The translations under genes and the position numbers were made by a program. From positions 62,001 through 126,000 of the forward strand of contig CAZYFH010000008.1 in assembly GCA_964646815.1 (NCBI GenBank): a DNA stretch of 64,000 nucleotides. The letters are read 5' to 3'. Source of the stretch: CAZYFH01 sp964646815 (GTDB taxonomy: Bacteria; Acidobacteriota; Vicinamibacteria; Vicinamibacterales; UBA8438). The notes beneath the pieces were generated by a model, which did no database searches, was not told where the DNA came from, and saw nothing but the letters and a program-made list of their open reading frames with translations. Positions 59,897 through 64,000 of the stretch are shown piece after piece (within the stretch, counting starts at the first letter, position 1; every line of letters starts with the position of its first letter).

Positions 59897-60727
59897 TCAA
59901 TGACTCATCATGTGGAGCAGGACGTTAATGCCCAGCCCGTACCCATCGGGGGAAAACTGTTCGAAGAACCGAGGATCGTCTGCCTCACGCTCCCACGCGT
60001 CGGCCACATCCGTGTTGTGCGTCATCACGACGAGGAAGCGGCCGTGCTCGTCGCTGATGGCGCGCATGTGCGCGACCTCGCTGTCGGCGCCGCGCTCAGA
60101 CGTCGTCCGACCGCGATTCCCGTACCAGAACTGGATCGCGGTGATCTGCGGGACCTTGGTGACGTGCGTGAGCGCGCGAAAAACCGGGTGATCGAGCGGT
60201 ACATCTCGGATGGGATACTGCGATGGGGGCAGCACGCGCGCGATCTCGCTCTCCCAGTGCTGCCAGGCACGCGTGCCCCAGAAATCATCGACCCAGAGGA
60301 ATCCGCCCTTCAATAAGTACTCGCGCATGCGCGCCGCTTCTTCGACGCTGAACCCGATGGTCCCGACGTCCGATGCCATTGTGAACGGGCAGTTAAAGAG
60401 CGCATGGTCGGTCATCCGCACGACCCAGTGGTTGGGGTCACCACGCTGGTCGGTACTGATGCGCGCGGTCGTGAGATCCTCGAAACGCAGCATCAGGTTG
60501 ATGCCGGCGTACGGGTAGTCGGTCGACCAGCCCATGCCCAGCCGCTCGTACCGGACTTGGTTGTACATGATCTTGCAGAAGGCGAAATCTCGGTCGGGGA
60601 ACGATGGGGGCGGAAACCGCGGAGGCAGGTTGCCCTCTCCCACACCCCATCCCCACTGAGCGTGCCCCACCGAGAGCAGGCCGAGCAGCACGAACGCGAC
60701 GGCGAAGGACACAATGCGTCGTGTCAT
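59897..60727 (-). CDS. DUF4159-domain secreted protein
   Basis: 276 aa from ATG at 60727. A signal peptide (VSFAVAFVLLGLLSVGHAQ) precedes a short Pro-rich segment and a DUF4159 domain: FCKIMYNQVRYERLGMGWSTDYPYA, EYLLKGGFLWVDDFWGTRAW, PIRDVPLDHPVFR and a final segment GYGLGINVLLHMMSH. The family is periplasmic and often linked to MoxR/VWA clusters; function unknown. Divergent from the TPR-like gene, which begins 91 bp away. Confidence 0.85.
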   Translation of the reverse strand: MTRRIVSFAVAFVLLGLLSVGHAQWGWGVGEGNLPPRFPPPSFPDRDFAFCKIMYNQVRYERLGMGWSTDYPYAGINLMLRFEDLTTARISTDQRGDPNHWVVRMTDHALFNCPFTMASDVGTIGFSVEEAARMREYLLKGGFLWVDDFWGTRAWQHWESEIARVLPPSQYPIRDVPLDHPVFRALTHVTKVPQITAIQFWYGNRGRTTSERGADSEVAHMRAISDEHGRFLVVMTHNTDVADAWEREADDPRFFEQFSPDGYGLGINVLLHMMSH

Positions 60728-60817
60728 GGAGCGGCGCCTGTGTCGTATCTTACCATGCGCCCTCCGACGGTCATCGCGTATGATGGGCGCCGAATGGGGA
60801 CTAGCCGGAACGAAATC

Positions 60818-62440
60818 ATGATGAACGGATGCTTGTATCGACGGACATTGCTCTTCGTGGTCGGGTTCGGCTTGACCGCGGGGATGGCTTCGGCGCAGCA
60901 CGAACATGGAAACGCGGAGGCCGAGGGACCCGAGTTGCCGGAGAGCTTCAGCGAGCCGATGCCGATGCTGCCGGCCGCACTCGGCGAGCACGCGCATCGC
61001 ATCTCCTCCATGAACGCGGAGGCCCAAGCCTACTTCAACCAAGGTTTCCAGCTCATGTATGCGTTCGCCAAGGAGGACGCGGCGCGATCTTTCCGGGAAG
61101 CGTGGGAACGCGATTCCGACTGCGCCATCTGCTACTGGGGCGAGGCGTGGGCGTGGGGGTCGTATCTCAACGGCCCGATGCGTCCGTTCGAGGCGCCTCA
61201 TGCCTATGCGGCGATCCAGGCGGCGCGAGCGCGGCTCGATCACGCAAGCGACAGCGAACGCGCCTACATCGAGGCGATGGCTGTGCGTTACGTCGAAGAC
61301 TTCGACCCGGACACGCGCCGGGACCAAGACACAGCGTACGCGGACGCGATGCGTGGGCTGGCGGAAGCGTATCCCGATGACCTCGACGCGGTGACTTTGT
61401 ACGCCGACGCCCTGTTTCTGCTGGAGCCGCGGCGCGGCACGCGCGACCTCGCCGATCCTAACGTCCAGCGTCTGCACGGCGTGCTCGAGAGCGTCCTCGC
61501 ACGGAACATCCGACATCCCGGCGCCTGTCACCTGTACATCCACGCCACGGAGTCGACGACTCAGCCGGACAAGGCTGCCGCGTGTGCCGAATACCTCGGT
61601 AGCGCGATCCCGGGCGCGAGCCACATCAACCACATGCCGTCACACACGTGGAACGAGATCGGCCGCTGGGGCGACGGCGTGCGCGCGAACTTGAAGGCGT
61701 GGCACTCTGATCTCAAGGCTGACATCGGAGAGGGCCTTGCGATTTATCCCTCGCACAACCTGCACATGCTGCTCTTTGCGGCCGCGATGGATGGTCAGGG
61801 CGCGGTTGCCATCCAGGCCGGCAAGGACTACGCGGCGCTCACGGATGACAGCGTGTTTCAAGTGTTGACGCTGACGCGGTTCGGTCGTTTCGACGAGGTG
61901 CTCGAGGTGACTGACCGACCAGCGCAGGAGGCCTCCGGCGGTCTGTGGGATTTCGCGCAAGGGTACGCACACCTTCGGCGCGGTGATGCCGATTTTGCGC
62001 GTGTCTATCTCGATCGCGTGCTGGCGACCGCCGAGACCACGACGGCCCGCTTCCAGTTCGATTCGGCCAAGCTCCTGCTTGGCACCGTCGGGGCGATCCT
62101 CGAAGGGGAGATCCATCGCGACGCGGGCGATTTGACGGCGGCCATCGCGTCGTTCGAGCGCGCGGTCGAGATGGAGGACGACCTGGAGTACTCGGAGCCT
62201 GAGCCATTACCGTTCTCCGCACGGCACTGGCTGGGCGCGGCGCTGATCGAGGCTGGGCGTCACGCGGATGCCGAGCGCGTCTATCGTGATGAACTGACTG
62301 ACCATCCACACAATGGATGGTCGTTATTCGGGCTACAGGCCGCGCTGTCGGGCCAGGGTCGGTCGTTGGGTGAGGTTGATGAGGCGCTCGACGCGAGCTG
62401 GGCCCGGTCGGACACGTGGCTGCGAGCCTCGAGGTTCTGA
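60818..62440 (+). CDS. Secreted tetratricopeptide-like protein
   Basis: 540 aa from ATG at 60818; ATG at 60794 and 60821 are alternatives. The signal peptide (LLFVVGFGLTAGMASAQ) is followed by a His-rich HEHGNAEAEG stretch and helical repeats (AEAQAYFNQGFQLMYAFAKEDAARSFREA, GDLTAAIASFERAVEMEDD, AGRHADAERVYRDEL). CHLYIHATESTTQPDKAAAC and INHMPSHTW are conserved-looking segments seen in a family of secreted TPR proteins. Function unknown. Confidence 0.82.
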   Translation: MMNGCLYRRTLLFVVGFGLTAGMASAQHEHGNAEAEGPELPESFSEPMPMLPAALGEHAHRISSMNAEAQAYFNQGFQLMYAFAKEDAARSFREAWERDSDCAICYWGEAWAWGSYLNGPMRPFEAPHAYAAIQAARARLDHASDSERAYIEAMAVRYVEDFDPDTRRDQDTAYADAMRGLAEAYPDDLDAVTLYADALFLLEPRRGTRDLADPNVQRLHGVLESVLARNIRHPGACHLYIHATESTTQPDKAAACAEYLGSAIPGASHINHMPSHTWNEIGRWGDGVRANLKAWHSDLKADIGEGLAIYPSHNLHMLLFAAAMDGQGAVAIQAGKDYAALTDDSVFQVLTLTRFGRFDEVLEVTDRPAQEASGGLWDFAQGYAHLRRGDADFARVYLDRVLATAETTTARFQFDSAKLLLGTVGAILEGEIHRDAGDLTAAIASFERAVEMEDDLEYSEPEPLPFSARHWLGAALIEAGRHADAERVYRDELTDHPHNGWSLFGLQAALSGQGRSLGEVDEALDASWARSDTWLRASRF

Positions 62441-62508
62441 CTCGCGCCACGACTCGTAAGGCGCGACAGCGCGCCTCGCGCCCGCGGAGGCTTGTGGCGA
62501 AGCCCCAT

Positions 62509-63567
62509 CTAAGGTTGGATGACGACGTACGCGATCCGCGCGCGCTTCCAGGTGTAGGTCACGTGGACGCGGCCATCCCGCGTCTGGATCATCGCCGGGT
62601 AGGAGTACTCACCTTCGGCATCCTCGAGTGTCAGGAGCGGACGCCAGATACGTCCATCGGTCGACTGTGCGAGGGCAAGACGCCCTCGCCCGCGTGTCGT
62701 CGGGTTATAGGCGAGCCAGTAGCGTCCGTCGGCCAGTCGCAACGCGTCGATGCCTGCGCTCGGGTTTGGAAGTGTCGTGGCGGTCATCGGTGACCACGTG
62801 CGCCCGCCGTCCTCTGACCACGCCTCGGTGATGACATGCTCGCGGCTCCGGCACAGCACCTGGATCCGCGTAGGCGAGTGGACCAGGATGGTCGGCTGGA
62901 TCGCCCCGAACTCGCTTGTGTCGTTCAGCGGATCGGACCGCTGCCACGCCGCCGGGGACGTGAGGGTTGCCAGGCTCCAGTCGCCCGGTCGCGACGGCTC
63001 GAACCGTTCCATGTGCGAGACCCATCCGTCGTGTTCGGTACTCGATCCCGCGAGCAGCACCCCAGACTCGAGCTGGATTGGCTTTGCTCGGATCGGCCCA
63101 AAGGTGCCATCGGGCAGTCGGACCGCGCCCGACCAAGTGTGGCCGGCGTCGCTCGATGTGCGTATGAGCCCCCACCATTGCCGCGGGCTCGGGCCCACTT
63201 TGTAGAAGAGCAGGAGCGGGCCGGACGGCGGCTGGACGAGTACCGGGTTCCAGCAGGGATGGCGGGCGCCGTTAGACCCCACGCCGTTCGCGACCTCCAC
63301 TGGAGCGGACCACCCTGCGCCGTCGTGACGCGACAGCCAGATCCCGACGTCGGCGTGACCCTCGGCAGTCCCGCCAAACCACGCCGCCACGAGTCCCCGT
63401 TCAGTCTCGACGATCGTCGAGGCGTGGGCGGACGCAAACGGTGCGTCGACGTAGATGTGTCCGGCGTGGACCACCGCATCGGCTGGCGACTGGCCAGCGG
63501 CCACGGTCGCCACCGACCACACCGCGGCAAGATAGCCGAGCACCGAACGGACACGCGTGTGTCTCAT
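62509..63567 (-). CDS. BNR-repeat (sialidase-like) secreted protein
   Basis: 352 aa with a signal peptide (YLAAVWSVATVAAGQ). Asp-box repeats SSDAGHTWSGAV, SEDGGRTWSPM and a degenerate SRHDGAGWSAP, with FGGTAEGHADVGIWLSR and RSREHVITEAW, match the six-bladed propeller of exo-alpha-sialidase-like proteins. Whether it acts on sialic acid is not known; many homologues act on other glycans. Stop at 62509. Confidence 0.85.
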   Translation of the reverse strand: MRHTRVRSVLGYLAAVWSVATVAAGQSPADAVVHAGHIYVDAPFASAHASTIVETERGLVAAWFGGTAEGHADVGIWLSRHDGAGWSAPVEVANGVGSNGARHPCWNPVLVQPPSGPLLLFYKVGPSPRQWWGLIRTSSDAGHTWSGAVRLPDGTFGPIRAKPIQLESGVLLAGSSTEHDGWVSHMERFEPSRPGDWSLATLTSPAAWQRSDPLNDTSEFGAIQPTILVHSPTRIQVLCRSREHVITEAWSEDGGRTWSPMTATTLPNPSAGIDALRLADGRYWLAYNPTTRGRGRLALAQSTDGRIWRPLLTLEDAEGEYSYPAMIQTRDGRVHVTYTWKRARIAYVVIQP

Positions 63568-63663
63568 GCCGACTCGCCGGCTCCCGCGCCGCCGGCGCCT
63601 CTGGCCGCGGCAGCGAACGGGAGGCGACTTCCACGGACGGCCTCTCGGTACGCCGCGCGAAGC

Positions 63664-63990
63664 CTACTTCAACATCGAGTAGTCGGTCGGGTCCATAAAG
63701 ACGGCGTCAACATTGGAGACGATCCGCCCGTCGCGCTGGGACTCCTCTGCCACCTTCGACCACTCCGGATCCGCCCGGAAGGCATCCCAGTTCGCAGCGG
63801 CCGCTTCCCGGCTTGGGTGCGAGATGATGTAGATCAGGGTGTTGTCGGACATCGGTGAATCTTGCGGGACCCAGTAGCCGACGTTCTTCATGCCGTGCTT
63901 CTCAAAGATCCGCGTCGTGTGCTCGCGGAATCGGGCATTAAGGGCATCCAGGCGGCCCGGGTGCGCGGTGTATGTCCGCAACTCGAACAC
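63664..63990 (-). CDS. NIPSNAP-family protein (possibly 5'-truncated by the window)
   Basis: At least 108 aa, reading VFELRTYTAHPGRLDALNARF from GTG at 63990. The frame stays open to the window end (Ser-Gly-Gln before it), so the true start may be outside. Typical NIPSNAP segments are MFELRTYTAHPG-like, VGYWVPQDSP, LIYIISHPSREAAAANWDAF and RIVSNVDAVFMDPTDYS. It has a ferredoxin-like dimeric fold; function unknown. Confidence 0.85.
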   Translation of the reverse strand: MFELRTYTAHPGRLDALNARFREHTTRIFEKHGMKNVGYWVPQDSPMSDNTLIYIISHPSREAAAANWDAFRADPEWSKVAEESQRDGRIVSNVDAVFMDPTDYSMLK

Positions 63991-64000
63991 CTGGCCCGAC

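Noticed and set aside
1..64000. tRNA, rRNA or CRISPR features
   Set aside because: No tRNA-like cloverleaf, rRNA segment or regularly spaced direct repeats could be recognised by reading the sequence.

Overview
The window is GC-rich, densely coded bacterial chromosome. No ribosomal RNA, tRNA, CRISPR array or phage region is visible. The gene content (tricorn-type protease, oligopeptidase B, PQQ-type beta-propellers, FtsX-type giant permease, DUF2306/DUF2277/DUF4159/DUF6526 families, a sulfatase and paired type I phosphodiesterases) suggests Acidobacteriota, perhaps class Vicinamibacteria. That assignment is inference, because no marker gene here settles it.

Layout. 1-8.7 kb (minus strand): a NifA-like sigma-54 activator cut by the window edge, then gltD, gltB and a LysR regulator whose stop lies 5 nt before gltB. 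9.3-15.4 kb (minus): an assimilatory sulfate-reduction operon read as DUF2061, APS reductase (cysH), precorrin-2 dehydrogenase, SUMT, sulfite reductase and an unknown protein. It is preceded by what looks like a complete cysteine attenuator: a 33-codon leader with four consecutive Cys codons, mutually exclusive hairpins and a terminator. 15.4-23.9 kb (minus): a sulfatase-like lipoprotein, a membrane protein, a 63-aa protein, two tandem type I phosphodiesterase-family proteins and a sulfotransferase. These are divergent from a fused ATP sulfurylase/APS kinase and DUF4202 (24.0-26.5 kb). Because the reductase is of the APS type, the PAPS made by the fused enzyme is more likely used for sulfation; the cluster reads as a sulfate-ester or surface-modification locus.

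26.5-34.2 kb: BASS transporter, dienoyl-CoA reductase-like SDR, DUF6526, pterin dehydratase, ferredoxin, hemerythrin, a decayed MOSC gene, and an EhpF/EhpG-like acid-activating and reducing pair flanking a DUF4399 lipoprotein. 34.3-44.6 kb (plus): ABC ATPase and giant permease, enoyl-CoA hydratase, tricorn protease, oligopeptidase B. 45-52.4 kb: two beta-propeller proteins around a transposase remnant, CoA-transferase, haloacid dehalogenase, a small membrane protein, DUF3311 and a sodium:solute symporter. 52.6-64 kb: mixed metabolic genes (enolase, enolase-superfamily protein, GNAT, SnoaL-like, methyltransferase, DUF4159, TPR protein, BNR protein, NIPSNAP) with many frame-broken genes (DUF2306, DUF2277, AlkZ/YcaQ-like, DinB, AbrB fragment).

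Three MITE-like elements of two families (1498-1673, 9286-9460, 59137-59288) are flanked by TA. In each case one end supplies the stop codon of a neighbouring gene. A separate family of short palindromic repeats occurs at about 12.6, 26.5, 28.4 and 54.3 kb.
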